In this document: positions 1-16,382 of the stretch, piece after piece
How positions within the stretch are numbered: the stretch's first letter is position 1
How the letters are laid out: the number at the start of each line of letters is the position of its first letter
NCBI RefSeq assembly: GCF_003935895.2
Contig: NZ_CP054058.1
Coordinates: forward strand, 4,321,177-4,385,176
DNA length: 64,000 nucleotides
Direction of reading: 5' to 3'
DNA from: Scandinavium goeteborgense
GTDB taxonomy: Bacteria; Pseudomonadota; Gammaproteobacteria; Enterobacterales; Enterobacteriaceae
The notes under the pieces: generated by a model
What the model saw: the letters and a program-made list of their open reading frames with translations, nothing else
Database searches by the model: none
Told to the model about the DNA's origin: nothing
Made by a program: the position numbers and the translations under genes

Positions 1-1043
1 GACATGTATGCGCCGTGATCCAGGTCGTTGGTGAACAGCGTTTCGATACGCTTGTGACCAGACTGGCTCAGCTTAGCCAGCAGATCCAGGCTCAACTCCA
101 TGTTCGCCGGGCAGATCAGCTCGCCAGTGGACGCATCGACATAGTCTTTTGCAGCCACTTTGCCAGCGATGTACTCAACCGGAACTTCGATGAGTTTAAT
201 GTCATCTTTTTCCAGCTGGCGAATGTGGCGTGCAGTGATACGACGACCTTTCTCGATGTACACCTTACCGTCTGCTTCGATATCGAAGGAGGCAGTTTCG
301 CCACGCAGACGCTCAGGAATGAGTTCCATCTGCAGCTTGTTATCACGGATTTCGAAAATAACTTTTTCGAAGAACAGATCAAGGATCTGCTCTGTGGTGT
401 AGCTCAGCGCACGCAGGATGATGGTCGCAGGCAGCTTACGACGACGGTCGATACGGACAAACAGGTTGTCTTTCGGATCGAACTCGAAGTCCAGCCAGGA
501 ACCACGGTAAGGGATGATACGTGCGTTATAAAGCACTTTACCCGAAGAGTGGGTTTTACCCTTATCGCTGTCAAAGAAGACGCCCGGGCTACGGTGCAAC
601 TGAGAAACGATAACACGCTCAGTACCGTTGATGACAAAGGTACCGTTATCGGTCATGAGCGGAATTTCGCCCATGTACACTTCTTGTTCTTTAATGTCTT
701 TTACTGTGCCTTCCGGCGCTTCACGCTCATAAATCACCAGACGCAGTTTTACGCGCAGGGGAGCGGAATAGGTCACGCCGCGAATCTGACATTCTTTAAC
801 GTCAAATACAGGCTCGCCCAGACGATAGCTCACATACTGCAGCTCTGAATTGCCGCTGTAGCTCGCGATCGGGAACACGGAGCGGAAAGCCGCTTCGAGA
901 CCATACTGACCTTCAGGATCTTGCTCGATGAACTTCTGGAACGAGTCAAGCTGGATAGAAAGGAGATAAGGTATGTCCAGAACTTGTGGACGTTTACCAA
1001 AATCCTTACGAATACGTTTTTTCTCGGTATAGGAGTAAACCAT
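1..1043 (-). CDS. rpoB: RNA polymerase beta subunit, N-terminal part (cut by window edge)
   Basis: Core subunit of RNA polymerase; together with beta' it forms the catalytic centre and DNA channel. The visible part is about the first 347 residues: it begins [18 protein letters not shown] and runs through the protrusion and the start of lobe 1/beta-2, including [18 protein letters not shown] and the segment [20 protein letters not shown]. This stops before the classical rifampicin cluster, so nothing can be said on resistance. It lies downstream of rplJL in the usual rplKAJL-rpoBC arrangement, separated from rplL by an attenuator. Sequence is near-identical to E. coli as recalled. The gene continues beyond position 1 and is not a truncation. 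Confidence 0.98.
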   Translation of the reverse strand, partial: MVYSYTEKKRIRKDFGKRPQVLDIPYLLSIQLDSFQKFIEQDPEGQYGLEAAFRSVFPIASYSGNSELQYVSYRLGEPVFDVKECQIRGVTYSAPLRVKLRLVIYEREAPEGTVKDIKEQEVYMGEIPLMTDNGTFVINGTERVIVSQLHRSPGVFFDSDKGKTHSSGKVLYNARIIPYRGSWLDFEFDPKDNLFVRIDRRRKLPATIILRALSYTTEQILDLFFEKVIFEIRDNKLQMELIPERLRGETASFDIEADGKVYIEKGRRITARHIRQLEKDDIKLIEVPVEYIAGKVAAKDYVDASTGELICPANMELSLDLLAKLSQSGHKRIETLFTNDLDHGAYM

Positions 1044-1293
1044 AGGGTTCCTCAGCTCGCTGACAAGTCGACCGACTCTGCCCATTAGAGGGGCAGTTTA
1101 TGCAACACTATTTTGTGGACCGGAAAATGGAACACTTTCCGCAATACCTGTTGCTATCACGCTTAAACCATTTCGTTGCGGTTTACACAAGGCGAGCACC
1201 CTGTCGCAATATATTAAGTCGTCGATAGAAACAAGCATTGTCAGGACAGCCAGCAGTCAAACAGTGTGAAATGCTACTGGCGCCTTACAGCGC

Positions 1294-1324
1294 AAAAAGG
1301 CTGGTGACTAAAAAGTCACCAGCC
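1294..1324 (-). terminator. rplL-rpoB attenuator hairpin
   Basis: On the minus strand a perfect stem (GGCTGGTGACT / AGTCACCAGCC, positions 1299-1324) is followed by five U residues. This matches the known partial terminator of E. coli that lets only part of the rplJL transcription reach rpoBC, giving the excess of L7/L12 over polymerase subunits. The rest of the 320-base rplL-rpoB gap (1044-1363) has no reading frame I can support; in E. coli it also carries an RNase III processing hairpin, which I did not resolve here. Confidence 0.85.
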
Positions 1325-1363
1325 ATCAGCCTAATTACTCAGGCTGCAACCGGAAGGGTTGGC

Positions 1364-1729
<366 letters not shown>

Positions 1730-1795
1730 TTAAATTGTTCCTGAAAATCAGAATTAGTTTATACGTAAGCCAATGCTTTATAAAGATAACCGCTA

Positions 1796-2293
1796 TTAAG
1801 CAGCTTCTTTCGCATCGCGTACAGCAGCCAGAGTGCGAACCAGTTTGCCAGCCGAAGCTTCTTTCATGGTTGCCATCAGGCGTGCAATTGCTTCGTCGTA
1901 GGTTGGCAGTGTAGCCAGGCGATCGATTTGCGATGCCGGGATCAACTCACCTTCAAAGGCTGCGGCTTTGACCTCAAATTTTGCATTCGCTTTCGCGAAA
2001 TCTTTGAACAGACGAGCAGCTGCGCCCGGGTGTTCCATAGAATATGCAATCAGGGTCGGACCAACAAACGTGTCTTTCAGGCACTCAAACTGAGAACCTT
2101 CAACGACGCGGCGCAGCAGGGTGTTACGAACAACACGCATGTATACGCCAGCTTCACGGCCTGCTTTACGCAGTTCGGTCATTTTGTCTACAGTAACGCC
2201 ACGGGAATCCGCAACCACTGCAGACAGCGCGCCTTTGGCTACTTCGCTGACTTCAGCAACAATCGCTTGTTTGTCTTGAAGATTTAAAGCCAT
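1796..2293 (-). CDS. rplJ: 50S ribosomal protein L10
   Basis: L10 anchors the L7/L12 dimers to 23S rRNA and, as the L10-L7/L12 complex, represses its own mRNA. 165 residues, as in E. coli. The N-terminal rRNA-binding globular domain ([20 protein letters not shown] onward) is followed by the C-terminal helix that carries the L7/L12 dimers ([20 protein letters not shown]). First gene of the rplJL-rpoBC unit, with its own promoter and a long structured leader between it and rplA. Confidence 0.98.
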   Translation of the reverse strand: MALNLQDKQAIVAEVSEVAKGALSAVVADSRGVTVDKMTELRKAGREAGVYMRVVRNTLLRRVVEGSQFECLKDTFVGPTLIAYSMEHPGAAARLFKDFAKANAKFEVKAAAFEGELIPASQIDRLATLPTYDEAIARLMATMKEASAGKLVRTLAAVRDAKEAA

Positions 2294-2545
2294 TAGCTTT
2301 GCTCCTGGATGTTTGCCAGAGATTATCTCTGGAACTCACTTCACTCTTTCCAACGAAAGAGCGTCTTAATACGGTGAGCAGAAACAAGCCAAAGAGTATC
2401 AAAAATAATCTTAGCGTTCTGTCACCGTCTACGCAGGGTATTAAGTTTCTGACGAAACGCCTGCGGTCTTCGACGGAGGCCTGGATTAGGCCAGGCTCCA
2501 ACGAACAAATCTGTATCTGCTAACCACAGTTAACAGAATCGTGGG
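2294..2545 (-). promoter_or_regulatory. rplJ mRNA leader (L10 leader, autoregulatory site)
   Basis: The interval between rplA and rplJ holds no gene. Read on the minus strand it contains the conserved enterobacterial L10 leader, including paired segments such as GCCTGGCCTAATCCAGGC (about 2483-2500) and the CTCTTTC / GAAAGAG hairpin (about 2343-2367) close to rplJ. In E. coli the L10-L7/L12 complex binds this leader and blocks rplJ translation. The 5' end given is estimated from the promoter just upstream. Confidence 0.8.
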
Positions 2546-2551
2546 GGGAAG

Positions 2552-2580
2552 ATTGTAGACAAATCCACCGCCCACGTAAA
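2552..2580 (-). promoter_or_regulatory. rplJ sigma-70 promoter
   Basis: Minus strand: -35 TTTACG (2575-2580), 17-base spacer, -10 TACAAT (2552-2557). It sits 9 bases past the rplA stop and corresponds to the E. coli PL10 promoter. Confidence 0.8.
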
Positions 2581-2588
2581 GGCTAATC

Positions 2589-3737
<1,149 letters not shown>

Positions 3738-3811
3738 CTATTGGGTAATAGCGCCTCAAGGAGGCTCCCCGTGATTAATACGTGATTTATGCGCACAAGG
3801 CCCATAAATAC

Positions 3812-3844
3812 AAAAGGCGCGAAATTGTATGCCAATCTCGCGCC
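3812..3844 (-). terminator. Candidate nusG terminator overlapping the rplK promoter
   Basis: On the minus strand the stem GGCGCGA / TCGCGCC (3838-3844 with 3816-3822) encloses a 15-base loop and is followed by UUUUG. It is placed as a terminator for secE-nusG, but its loop contains the -10 box of the rplK promoter, so one element may serve both roles. Seen in the sequence; function inferred. Confidence 0.5.
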
Positions 3845-3852
3845 CTGTGCAA
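3824..3852 (-). promoter_or_regulatory. rplK sigma-70 promoter
   Basis: Minus strand: -35 TTGCAC (3847-3852), 17-base spacer, -10 TACAAT (3824-3829). It lies between nusG and rplK and corresponds to the E. coli PL11 promoter for rplKA(JL-rpoBC). Confidence 0.85.
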
Positions 3853-3870
3853 CAAAGAATTGCTGCTTAT

Positions 3871-4416
3871 TTATGCTTTTTCAACCTGGCCGAAGTCCAG
3901 TTCTACCGGCGTTGCACGCCCGAAGATAGAGACTGAAACTTTCAGGCGGGACTTCTCGTAGTCCACCTCTTCAACCACACCGTTGAAGTCTGCAAACGGG
4001 CCGTCGCTAACGCGGACCATTTCACCCGGTTCGAACAGAGTTTTAGGACGCGGCTTATCACCAACCTGCTGCAGGCGGTTCATAATCGCATCAACTTCTT
4101 TATCGCTAATCGGCGCCGGACGATCGGAAGTACCACCGATGAAGCCCATTACGCGTGGCACGCTACGCACCAGGTGCCAGCTGGCGTCATTCATCACCAT
4201 CTGTACCAGCACATAACCTGGGAAGAATTTGCGCTCGCTCTTGCGACGCTGGCCGCCACGAATTTCGACCACTTCTTCGGTCGGAACCATGACTTCACCA
4301 AACAACTCTTCCATATTGTGTAATTTGATATGCTCACGCAGCGAAGTGGCTACGCGGCCTTCAAAACCGGAAAACGCCTGAACGACGTACCAGCGCTTTT
4401 TAGGAGCTTCAGACAT
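3871..4416 (-). CDS. nusG: Transcription termination/antitermination factor NusG
   Basis: General elongation factor: the NGN domain binds RNA polymerase and limits pausing, while the KOW domain contacts Rho or ribosomal protein S10. 181 residues. NGN spans about residues 8-118 ([20 protein letters not shown], then [20 protein letters not shown]); KOW is near 128-165 ([20 protein letters not shown]). Its start is one base past the secE stop codon, so the two are co-expressed. A paralogue, rfaH, is elsewhere in this window. Confidence 0.98.
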   Translation of the reverse strand: MSEAPKKRWYVVQAFSGFEGRVATSLREHIKLHNMEELFGEVMVPTEEVVEIRGGQRRKSERKFFPGYVLVQMVMNDASWHLVRSVPRVMGFIGGTSDRPAPISDKEVDAIMNRLQQVGDKPRPKTLFEPGEMVRVSDGPFADFNGVVEEVDYEKSRLKVSVSIFGRATPVELDFGQVEKA

Positions 4417-4417
4417 C

Positions 4418-4801
4418 TCAGAACCTCAGGCCAGTGATAAAAGAGACCAGGCGAACCAGAATACCATCCAGTCCCCACAGGATCAGCGACATGACAGCAG
4501 TAACTGCGGCCACAATCAGCGTAGTGTGCAGCGTTTCTTGACGCGTCGGCCAAATGACCTTACGGACTTCGGTTCTCGCTTCACGAGCAAACGCTACGGT
4601 CGCCTTGCCTTTGGTCGTCAACAGCGCGACACCGCCCGCTGCAGCAATCAGAATCACTACGGCCAGCGCACGCAGCGGCAACATCATGTCGCGATAAAGG
4701 TAGTTGCCCACAATAGCTACAATCAGCAGTACGGCAACGATCACCCACTTCATCGCTTCCAGGCCGCGCCCGCTCCCTTGAGCTTCGGTATTCGCACTCA
4801 T
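4418..4801 (-). CDS. secE: Preprotein translocase subunit SecE
   Basis: Essential inner-membrane clamp subunit of the SecYEG channel. Start taken at [19 protein letters not shown] (127 residues, as in E. coli), five codons inside the longest frame. Three hydrophobic segments are visible (about residues 17-36, 42-62 and 93-115), the third followed by [19 protein letters not shown]. coli-type three-span SecE rather than the short single-span form of many bacteria. First gene of the secE-nusG pair. Confidence 0.97.
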   Translation of the reverse strand: MSANTEAQGSGRGLEAMKWVIVAVLLIVAIVGNYLYRDMMLPLRALAVVILIAAAGGVALLTTKGKATVAFAREARTEVRKVIWPTRQETLHTTLIVAAVTAVMSLILWGLDGILVRLVSFITGLRF

Positions 4802-4924
4802 AAACCAACCTGTCACAAGTATTCGACAAACATCTTTGCCCCGCGAGAGTGCGAGGCAACCAAAACCGAAATGCTCTGCTGCGTTTCGGACTAAACGCCC
4901 TCTTCAGAGCCTGTCTCAGCAATG

Positions 4925-4954
4925 ATTATGACAAAAAAAATCACTGATGAGCCA
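4925..4954 (-). promoter_or_regulatory. Probable secE-nusG promoter
   Basis: Minus strand: -10 CATAAT (4925-4930) with a weak -35 TGGCTC (4949-4954), 18-base spacer containing a run of eight T. It lies between the tuf terminator and secE, where the E. coli secE promoter is found. The -35 match is poor. Confidence 0.5.
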
Positions 4955-4975
4955 GGTTCTGGTTCGAAAGCGTGC

Positions 4976-5002
4976 AAAAAGGGCATCAAATGATGCCCTT
5001 TT
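4976..5002 (-). terminator. tuf rho-independent terminator
   Basis: Minus strand: AAAAGGGCATCA / TGATGCCC hairpin (4981-4999) followed by five U residues. It ends the tRNA-tuf operon and insulates secE. Confidence 0.9.
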
Positions 5003-5032
5003 ATTGCGCATTGCGTCAAATGTTATCCGCGA

Positions 5033-6253
<1,221 letters not shown>

Positions 6254-6329
6254 TCACCACATCAACCAGGCAACATGCCTGACTTGTTGAATGCAAGTAA
6301 CAGAGAGAAACAGGGAGGAGGAGATGAAG

Positions 6330-6405
6330 TGGTGCTGATACCCAGAGTCGAACTGGGGACCTCACCCTTACCAAGGGTGCGCTCTACCAACTGAGCCATA
6401 TCAGC
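6330..6405 (-). tRNA. thrT: tRNA-Thr(GGU)
   Basis: 76-base cloverleaf ending in encoded CCA, starting GCTGATATGGCTC; anticodon GGT within CACCCTTGGTAAGGGTG. Fourth tRNA of the thrU-tyrU-glyT-thrT-tuf transcript; its 3' end is about 110 bases from tuf. Confidence 0.97.
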
Positions 6406-6410
6406 ACGTC

Positions 6411-6485
<75 letters not shown>

Positions 6486-6601
6486 ATCCTGAAACTCGGC
6501 TACCCAGTTCTTTCTGTAACAAAAAAGAGATTTCTCTCTTTTATTGTTCGGGTCGGTGATTTTACTCGACCAACCCAGGCGGCTAAAACGCTGCCAGAAA
6601 G

Positions 6602-6686
<85 letters not shown>

Positions 6687-6694
6687 GGACTTGA

Positions 6695-6770
<76 letters not shown>

Positions 6771-6784
6771 ATCAAGTAGCGCGC

Positions 6785-6813
6785 ATTTTAGGGAGACATG
6801 CGCATGCATGCAA
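6785..6813 (-). promoter_or_regulatory. thrU-tyrU-glyT-thrT-tuf promoter
   Basis: Minus strand: -35 TTGCAT (6808-6813), 17-base spacer, -10 TAAAAT (6785-6790), then a GC-rich discriminator GCGCGC typical of stringently controlled stable-RNA promoters. AT-rich sequence lies directly upstream, where E. coli has Fis-binding activation sites; I did not resolve individual Fis sites. Confidence 0.8.
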
Positions 6814-7187
6814 CTAAAAAATTGCATAAAATGACTCTTTGCTTATATTTTGCGCACATCGGCGCAATAGTGATGAAAAAGACATCATTTGAGAACAAAA
6901 AATGGGCGAATCATCCCTTTTCCTTCTTCTCTTATTACTCATGGCATGGGAAGAAAGTGTATTGCCCGTTACCAGAATCCATTTTGCGGCTCCCTTTACT
7001 CTTTATGACGACCACATCCGCAACGACGATGTGACGCTTTCTAATGAAAGCATCACTAAATCTGATTTTTTCTTCTTATTCCATTCAATCTGGTGTTAAC
7101 CTCCTGCCCATTGTCCTGATTAACTGAAAAGTGCCGCCTCATCACGTTTCGGCAGACGGAATGGGTGACAGCGAGCAGAACATGCTT
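6814..7187. other. Intergenic region between thrU operon and coaA
   Basis: About 370 bases between the divergent tRNA-tuf operon and coaA. It is AT-rich on the thrU side. Short frames occur (for example 6902-7099) but none has a convincing ribosome-binding site or recognisable product. The coaA promoter must lie here; I see no strong consensus match. Confidence 0.6.
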
Positions 7188-8138
7188 ATGAGCAAAAAAG
7201 AGCAAACGTTAATGACGCCGTATCTACAGTTCAACCGTAGCCAGTGGGCTGCACTTCGTGATTCCGTACCGATGACCCTCACTGAAGGGGAAATCACGCG
7301 GCTGAAAGGCATTAACGAAGACCTGTCACTGGAAGAAGTGGCTGAGATCTATCTGCCACTGTCGCGTTTGCTAAACTTCTACATCAGCTCTAGTTTGCGT
7401 CGCCAGGCTGTTCTGGAACAGTTCCTGGGCACCAACTCTCCGCGTATTCCTTATGTGATTAGTATTGCCGGCAGCGTTGCGGTCGGTAAGAGCACCACCG
7501 CGCGTGTACTGCAGGCATTGCTCAGTCGCTGGCCGGAACATCGCCGCGTTGAATTGATTACCACTGATGGCTTCCTGCATCCTAATGAAGTATTGAAAGA
7601 ACGCGGGCTGATGAAGAAGAAAGGCTTCCCGCAGTCTTATGACATGCATCGACTGGTGAAGTTTGTTTCTGATATTAAGTCGGGCGCCCCTGATGTGACC
7701 GCTCCTGTCTACTCCCACTTAATTTATGATGTCATCTCTGACGGGGATAAGACGGTAACGCATCCGGATATTTTGATCCTCGAAGGTTTAAATGTCCTGC
7801 AGAGCGGCATGGATTATCCTCACGATCCACATCATGTATTTGTTTCTGATTTCGTCGATTTCTCGATTTATGTTGATGCGCCAGAAGAGTTACTGAAAAA
7901 TTGGTACATCAACCGCTTCCTGAAATTCCGTGAAGGGGCATTTACCGATCCTGATTCCTATTTCCATAATTACGCAAAATTATCCAAAGACGAAGCAGTC
8001 AATATTGCGACCTCTCTGTGGAATGAAATCAACCTAGTGAATCTTAAAGAAAATATACTTCCGACACGCGAACGTGCCAGCCTGGTTTTGACCAAAAGTG
8101 CAAACCATTCCGTCAATGAAGTGCGGTTGAGAAAATAA
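7188..8138 (+). CDS. coaA: Pantothenate kinase (type I)
   Basis: Phosphorylates pantothenate with ATP, the committed and CoA-inhibited step of coenzyme A synthesis; cytoplasmic. The start is set at [15 protein letters not shown] (316 residues, the E. coli length) instead of a frame opening 19 codons upstream. The Walker A motif GSVAVGKS lies at residues 95-102, followed by the type I kinase segments [12 protein letters not shown] and [12 protein letters not shown]. It is single-gene and faces birA tail to tail, with a shared terminator. Confidence 0.97.
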   Translation: MSKKEQTLMTPYLQFNRSQWAALRDSVPMTLTEGEITRLKGINEDLSLEEVAEIYLPLSRLLNFYISSSLRRQAVLEQFLGTNSPRIPYVISIAGSVAVGKSTTARVLQALLSRWPEHRRVELITTDGFLHPNEVLKERGLMKKKGFPQSYDMHRLVKFVSDIKSGAPDVTAPVYSHLIYDVISDGDKTVTHPDILILEGLNVLQSGMDYPHDPHHVFVSDFVDFSIYVDAPEELLKNWYINRFLKFREGAFTDPDSYFHNYAKLSKDEAVNIATSLWNEINLVNLKENILPTRERASLVLTKSANHSVNEVRLRK

Positions 8139-8166
8139 AAAAGGGAGCTTCGGCTCCCTTTTCTTA
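8134..8166. terminator. Bidirectional terminator between coaA and birA
   Basis: Hairpin AAGGGAGC-TTCG-GCTCCCTT (8141-8160), flanked by A residues on the left and T residues on the right, so it can terminate both convergent genes. It overlaps the birA stop codon. Confidence 0.9.
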
Positions 8167-9126
8167 TTCCGCGCTACGTAGTGAGATTTCCCCGCCCACC
8201 CAGGGCTTAATGGCTCCATCCTGTTCAAGCAAGAGCGCTCCCTGCGTATCAATTCCCCGAGATGTACCGAATATCTCTTTCTCACCAATAATAAGTTTTA
8301 CCGGACGGTGAATAAAATTATCCAGCTTCTCCCATCGGGAAAGATAGGGAGTCAATCCTTCTTGCTCGAATAGTACTAACGCAGCGCGGAGCTCTTTAAT
8401 TAATCGAACAGCAAGCGTATTGCGGTCAATTTTAATTCCTGCTTCCTGCAGATTGATCCAACCTTGATTGATCACATCTGTCTCAACCCGGCGCATCGCA
8501 AGGTTGATACCAGCTCCGATCACGATCTGTGCCGCATCTCCGGTTTTACCGGTTAATTCGACAAGGATACCGGCAAGTTTACGATCCATCAGATAGAGAT
8601 CGTTTGGCCATTTGACGCGGACTTTATCGGCACCGAGGCTTTGTAATACTTCAGCCATAACAATGCCAATTACCAGACTTAAGCCAATGGCAGCCGCGGG
8701 GCCTTGTTCAAGACGCCAGTACATGGACAGATAAAGATTGGCGCCGAACGGAGAAAACCATTTACGTCCGCGACGTCCACGCCCGGCCTGTTGATACTCA
8801 GCCACACAGACATCACCGGATTGGAGGCTTGCCAGTCTATCAAGCAGATACTGGTTAGTGGAGTCGATAACAGGCAGAACAATAACCGAACCCTCGCTTA
8901 TGCTGTTACGAATGAACTCTTCATTCAGCAACTGGATGGGCTCCGGAAGGCTGTACCCTTTTCCAGGCACGGTAAACACATCAACACCCCAGTCGCGTAA
9001 CGTCTGGATATGCTTATTAATGGCTGCCCGGCTCATGCCCAGTCTTTCACCCAGTTGTTCACCAGAATGAAATTCACCATCCGATAAAATCGAAATCAAC
9101 GTTAAGGGAACCGTATTATCTTTCAC
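8164..9126 (-). CDS. birA: Biotin-protein ligase and biotin operon repressor
   Basis: Makes biotinyl-5'-AMP, biotinylates the BCCP subunit of acetyl-CoA carboxylase, and as a holo-dimer represses biotin genes. 320 residues: an N-terminal winged helix-turn-helix (about 22-46, [20 protein letters not shown]), the central catalytic domain with the adenylate-binding GRGRRG at 115-120 and KWPNDLY, and a C-terminal SH3-like domain ([20 protein letters not shown]). Its ATG overlaps the murB stop by four bases, so it is translationally coupled. The biotin transporter gene yigM also lies in this window. Confidence 0.97.
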   Translation of the reverse strand: MKDNTVPLTLISILSDGEFHSGEQLGERLGMSRAAINKHIQTLRDWGVDVFTVPGKGYSLPEPIQLLNEEFIRNSISEGSVIVLPVIDSTNQYLLDRLASLQSGDVCVAEYQQAGRGRRGRKWFSPFGANLYLSMYWRLEQGPAAAIGLSLVIGIVMAEVLQSLGADKVRVKWPNDLYLMDRKLAGILVELTGKTGDAAQIVIGAGINLAMRRVETDVINQGWINLQEAGIKIDRNTLAVRLIKELRAALVLFEQEGLTPYLSRWEKLDNFIHRPVKLIIGEKEIFGTSRGIDTQGALLLEQDGAIKPWVGGEISLRSAE

Positions 9127-10151
9127 GCAATGACCTCTACTGCGTTAACTTCGCCACGCTCGCCGATAAACCTGACTTCAGGCTCCAGCCAGACATCAAA
9201 CTTCTCACCCACTTGCTGGCGCACATAATGTGCAAGGTCCACAACATTGTCGCTGGTCGCATTATTGTCGTTAATCAGGACAAGGGCCTGCTGTCGGTGC
9301 ACCATCGCCCCGCCGACACTTTTGCCTTTCAGCTGACATTGGTCGATAAGCCAGCCGGCCGCAAGTTTTACGCAGCCATCAGCCTGGGGATAATGTGGGG
9401 CATTCGGGAAGGAAGCCAGCAATTTGTCCGCTACATCACGAGTAATCACCGGGTTTTTAAAGAAGCTGCCCGCATTGCCGTTAACTTTAGGGTCAGGCAA
9501 TTTGGTCATCCGCATATGACAAACAGCATCGAATACTTCTTGAGGTGTTACCGTTTGCGGGTCCAGGCGCGTTAAATCGCCATAGCTCAGAACTGGCTGC
9601 CACTGCTTCAGCAGTTTCAGACCAACGGCGACTATCACATACCTGTCCTGATATTCATGCTTAAAGATACTGTCCCGATATCCAAAACGGCATTCATCCG
9701 CAGTCAGGCGTTTAGGCACCCCGGTCGCCAGTTCAATACAATCCACGAACTCGCACACGCGCTGTAATTCTACGCCGTAAGCACCGATATTCTGGATAGG
9801 TGAGGAGCCTGTACATCCGGGGATCAATGCCAGGTTTTCAAGTCCAGGCATGCCATTTTCTAACGTAAACTTCACCAGACTGTGCCAGTTTTCACCCGCA
9901 CCGACATGTAAATGCCATGCATCTGGCTGCTCAGTGACCTTAATGCCTTTAATTCGGTTAACCAGTACAACACCAGAATAATCTTTCAGGAAGAGGACAT
10001 TGCTTCCCTCACCCAGGATCAATGTCGGCAGTTTTTCTGAGGTTGCTTGCTGCCAGGCATCCAATAATTGCGAGGCAGTTTCAGCACAAACGATACGCAC
10101 GGCATGGTGATCAATACCGAAGGTGTTCCAGGGCTTTAAGGAGTGATTCAT
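9123..10151 (-). CDS. murB: UDP-N-acetylenolpyruvoylglucosamine reductase
   Basis: FAD-dependent enzyme that reduces enolpyruvyl-UDP-GlcNAc to UDP-MurNAc in peptidoglycan precursor synthesis; cytoplasmic. Start chosen at [18 protein letters not shown] (342 residues, E. coli length), six codons inside the longest frame. Visible are the FAD-binding [10 protein letters not shown] (46-55), the type I MurB segment [12 protein letters not shown] (115-126), Arg159 in GYRDS, the catalytic serine in NAGSFFKNP and the C-terminal glutamate in LEPEVRFIG. It lies directly downstream of the rRNA operon and overlaps birA. Confidence 0.97.
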   Translation of the reverse strand: MNHSLKPWNTFGIDHHAVRIVCAETASQLLDAWQQATSEKLPTLILGEGSNVLFLKDYSGVVLVNRIKGIKVTEQPDAWHLHVGAGENWHSLVKFTLENGMPGLENLALIPGCTGSSPIQNIGAYGVELQRVCEFVDCIELATGVPKRLTADECRFGYRDSIFKHEYQDRYVIVAVGLKLLKQWQPVLSYGDLTRLDPQTVTPQEVFDAVCHMRMTKLPDPKVNGNAGSFFKNPVITRDVADKLLASFPNAPHYPQADGCVKLAAGWLIDQCQLKGKSVGGAMVHRQQALVLINDNNATSDNVVDLAHYVRQQVGEKFDVWLEPEVRFIGERGEVNAVEVIA

Positions 10152-10243
10152 AGTGGCTTCCAGATGCAAAAACCTGGTTAGTGTACCGTATTCAGTGAGG
10201 GAAGGCTTGTGGATAACGCTGTGGACAGGCTGCGCATAAACGC

Positions 10244-10273
10244 AAAAAACCCCGGCCTTTCGGTCGGGGTTTC
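10244..10273 (-). terminator. rRNA operon terminator
   Basis: Minus strand: hairpin with stem CCCCGACC / GGCCGGGG (10250-10269) followed by six U residues, just downstream of 5S rRNA. It corresponds to rrn T1. No second large hairpin was seen before murB. Confidence 0.85.
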
Positions 10274-10284
10274 TTACTTGTTTG

Positions 10285-10404
10285 ATGCCTGGCAGTTCCC
10301 TACTCTCGCATGGGGAGACCCCACACTACCATCGGCGCTACGGCGTTTCACTTCTGAGTTCGGCATGGGGTCAGGTGGGACCACCGCGCTGTTGCCGCCA
10401 GGCA
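10285..10404 (-). rRNA. rrf: 5S ribosomal RNA
   Basis: 120 bases, from TGCCTGGCGGC to CTGCCAGGCAT, with the conserved CCGAAC loop segment and paired ends. Last gene of the rRNA operon; a single 5S copy. Confidence 0.97.
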
Positions 10405-10498
10405 AATTCTGTTTACCAACACACCCTTCAGGGTCTGTCAGTTAATCTGTTTCAAGCTGAATATCGTGTCTCTCACGCCAAAACATCTTCGGCGTTGT

Positions 10499-13404
<2,906 letters not shown>

Positions 13405-13540
13405 TCACAACCCGAAGATGTTTCTTTCGATTCATCATCGACTTGCAATAATTTGAGAGACTCGAACACACCGTATTTTCCTTTCTTATTACGGAGAAAG
13501 GAAACAGTGTGTCGTTTCAATTTTCAGCTTGATCCAGATT

Positions 13541-13551
13541 TTTAAAGAGCA
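13541..13551 (-). promoter_or_regulatory. Spacer boxA antitermination site
   Basis: Minus strand TGCTCTTTAAA, the boxA-type element found between the spacer tRNAs and 23S rRNA in E. coli rrn operons, which renews the NusB/NusE antitermination complex. The remaining spacer (13405-13610) pairs with sequence 3' of 23S for RNase III processing. Confidence 0.7.
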
Positions 13552-13610
13552 AAACTTCGCAGTACACCTTTTCAGGTACACTCTGAAGTTTATTTTCAGC
13601 AGTAAAGTGA

Positions 13611-13686
13611 TGGTGGAGCTATGCGGGATCGAACCGCAGACCTCCTGCGTGCAAGGCAGGCGCTCTCCCAGCTGAGCTATAACCCC
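13611..13686 (-). tRNA. alaT: Spacer tRNA-Ala(UGC)
   Basis: 76 bases with encoded CCA, minus strand from 13686; anticodon TGC in CCTGCCTTGCACGCAGG. The acceptor stem begins GGGGTTA where E. coli has GGGGCTA, giving a G-U pair. Second spacer tRNA, between tRNA-Ile and 23S. Confidence 0.97.
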
Positions 13687-13751
13687 ATCGTATTATCAAA
13701 TCTCTTACCCGTTCATTTCCTGCCAGAACGTACCAAAGCAACGAAATGAAT

Positions 13752-13828
<77 letters not shown>

Positions 13829-13900
13829 GCAGAGATTTTTTTACTGCTTATTTTTCATCAGACAATCTGTGTGGACACTACAAAGGCAGGTTCTTTAAGG

Positions 13901-15442
<1,542 letters not shown>

Positions 15443-15576
15443 AAGTTTGATGCTCATGAATTAAACTTCGTAATGAATTACGTATGTTCACTCATAAGAC
15501 TTGGTATTCTATTTAGCGTCTTTCGACGTTTAAGAATCCATGTCACTTTGAGTGCCCACACAGATTGTCTGATAAA

Positions 15577-15589
15577 TTGTTAAAGAGCA
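15577..15589 (-). promoter_or_regulatory. Leader boxA antitermination site
   Basis: Minus strand TGCTCTTTAACAA in the rRNA leader between P2 and 16S, identical to the E. coli rrn boxA that loads NusB/NusE and suppresses Rho termination. Confidence 0.85.
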
Positions 15590-15628
15590 GTGAGTTACGC
15601 GCTTTCGCTTGCTAACTCGAGGTCCCGT

Positions 15629-15656
15629 ATAATACGTTTTCCTCATTCAGAGTCAA
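15629..15656 (-). promoter_or_regulatory. rRNA operon promoter P2
   Basis: Minus strand: -35 TTGACT (15651-15656), 16-base spacer, -10 TATTAT (15629-15634). Confidence 0.85.
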
Positions 15657-15748
15657 GCGTTTATTTTCGCTTTTCTCTGTCAGGATTTCCTGAGAAACCC
15701 TTCTGACCCGGCGGCTGGCGAGCCGTTGTTCCGTGTCAGTGGAGGCGC

Positions 15749-15776
15749 ATTATAGGGAGTTCTGACGAGACGGCAA
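15749..15776 (-). promoter_or_regulatory. rRNA operon promoter P1
   Basis: Minus strand: -35 TTGCCG (15771-15776), 16-base spacer, -10 TATAAT (15749-15754) followed by a GCGCC discriminator, the hallmark of ppGpp/DksA and initiating-NTP control. An A/T-tract UP element (AAGTTTTTTCAAATTT, about 15782-15797) precedes the -35. The Fis-binding region expected further upstream would reach into the 3' end of hemG. P1, P2 and boxA account for the 395-base gap between 16S and hemG. Confidence 0.88.
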
Positions 15777-15837
15777 GAGGAAATTTGAAAAAACTTTCTG
15801 ACTGCTCAAAATCCAGGCTTCTCGCCGTTTTTGCACT

Positions 15838-16371
15838 CTATTTGCGCACAAGTTGCGCGATTTCGCGGGCGAAATGGGCCACCTGTTGCCAATCGGTGTA
15901 TACCACTTCTTTACGGGTATCCGTTTCGCCGCCTGTCATCTTCATAATGAGGCGAATCATAATACGGTCATACCAGTTATAACGCGGATATCGCAGCGCA
16001 CCGGCAAAGACTGCGCTCAGGTCAGGCTGCCACGGCGAGTCCAACAGGAACTTGCGGGTATAGCTGTTAGTCTGCGGCGTACGCTTCTCTGGTTTACGCG
16101 CCACCAGGTTTACAGAATAGAACGCACTCGGCAGCTGCTTCAGCGCCTGCTGGTGCTTTTTCACAAAGCTGTTCAGCGTCGAGTGGAAATGACCGTAACG
16201 AATAGAGGCCCCAATTACCACCCCGCCATACTCTTCCCATGCAATACTCTCTACCCGGTGCAGGTTCACGACATCCACATCGAAAGCCTGCTCTTTCATT
16301 TCAGAAGCTAATGACGCGGCAATCTCACGCGTTTGCCCATCTCGGGTAGAAAAGAGAATCAAAATTTTCAC
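15838..16371 (-). CDS. hemG: Menaquinone-dependent protoporphyrinogen IX dehydrogenase
   Basis: Flavodoxin-like enzyme that oxidises protoporphyrinogen IX to protoporphyrin IX, passing electrons to the quinone pool; penultimate step of haem synthesis at the inner membrane. I take a GTG start ([18 protein letters not shown], 177 residues) because it matches the E. coli N-terminus and has AGGAGCG eight bases upstream; an in-frame ATG 33 codons earlier would extend back into trkH. FMN-binding [11 protein letters not shown] is at residues 7-17, and the long-chain insert typical of HemG ([20 protein letters not shown]) is present. It follows trkH by 11 bases and is the rrnA upstream neighbour in E. 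coli. Confidence 0.95.
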   Translation of the reverse strand: MKILILFSTRDGQTREIAASLASEMKEQAFDVDVVNLHRVESIAWEEYGGVVIGASIRYGHFHSTLNSFVKKHQQALKQLPSAFYSVNLVARKPEKRTPQTNSYTRKFLLDSPWQPDLSAVFAGALRYPRYNWYDRIMIRLIMKMTGGETDTRKEVVYTDWQQVAHFAREIAQLVRK

Positions 16372-16382
16372 AAACGCTCCTG

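Noticed and set aside
6902..7099. Possible small hydrophobic protein (MGESSLFLLLLLLMAWEESV) upstream of coaA
   Set aside because: No ribosome-binding site before its ATG and no recognisable family; the region is the AT-rich thrU-coaA intergenic interval.
7131..7187. A 19-residue N-terminal extension of CoaA
   Set aside because: The extension is not present in E. coli CoaA, and the ATG at 7188 gives the exact family length.
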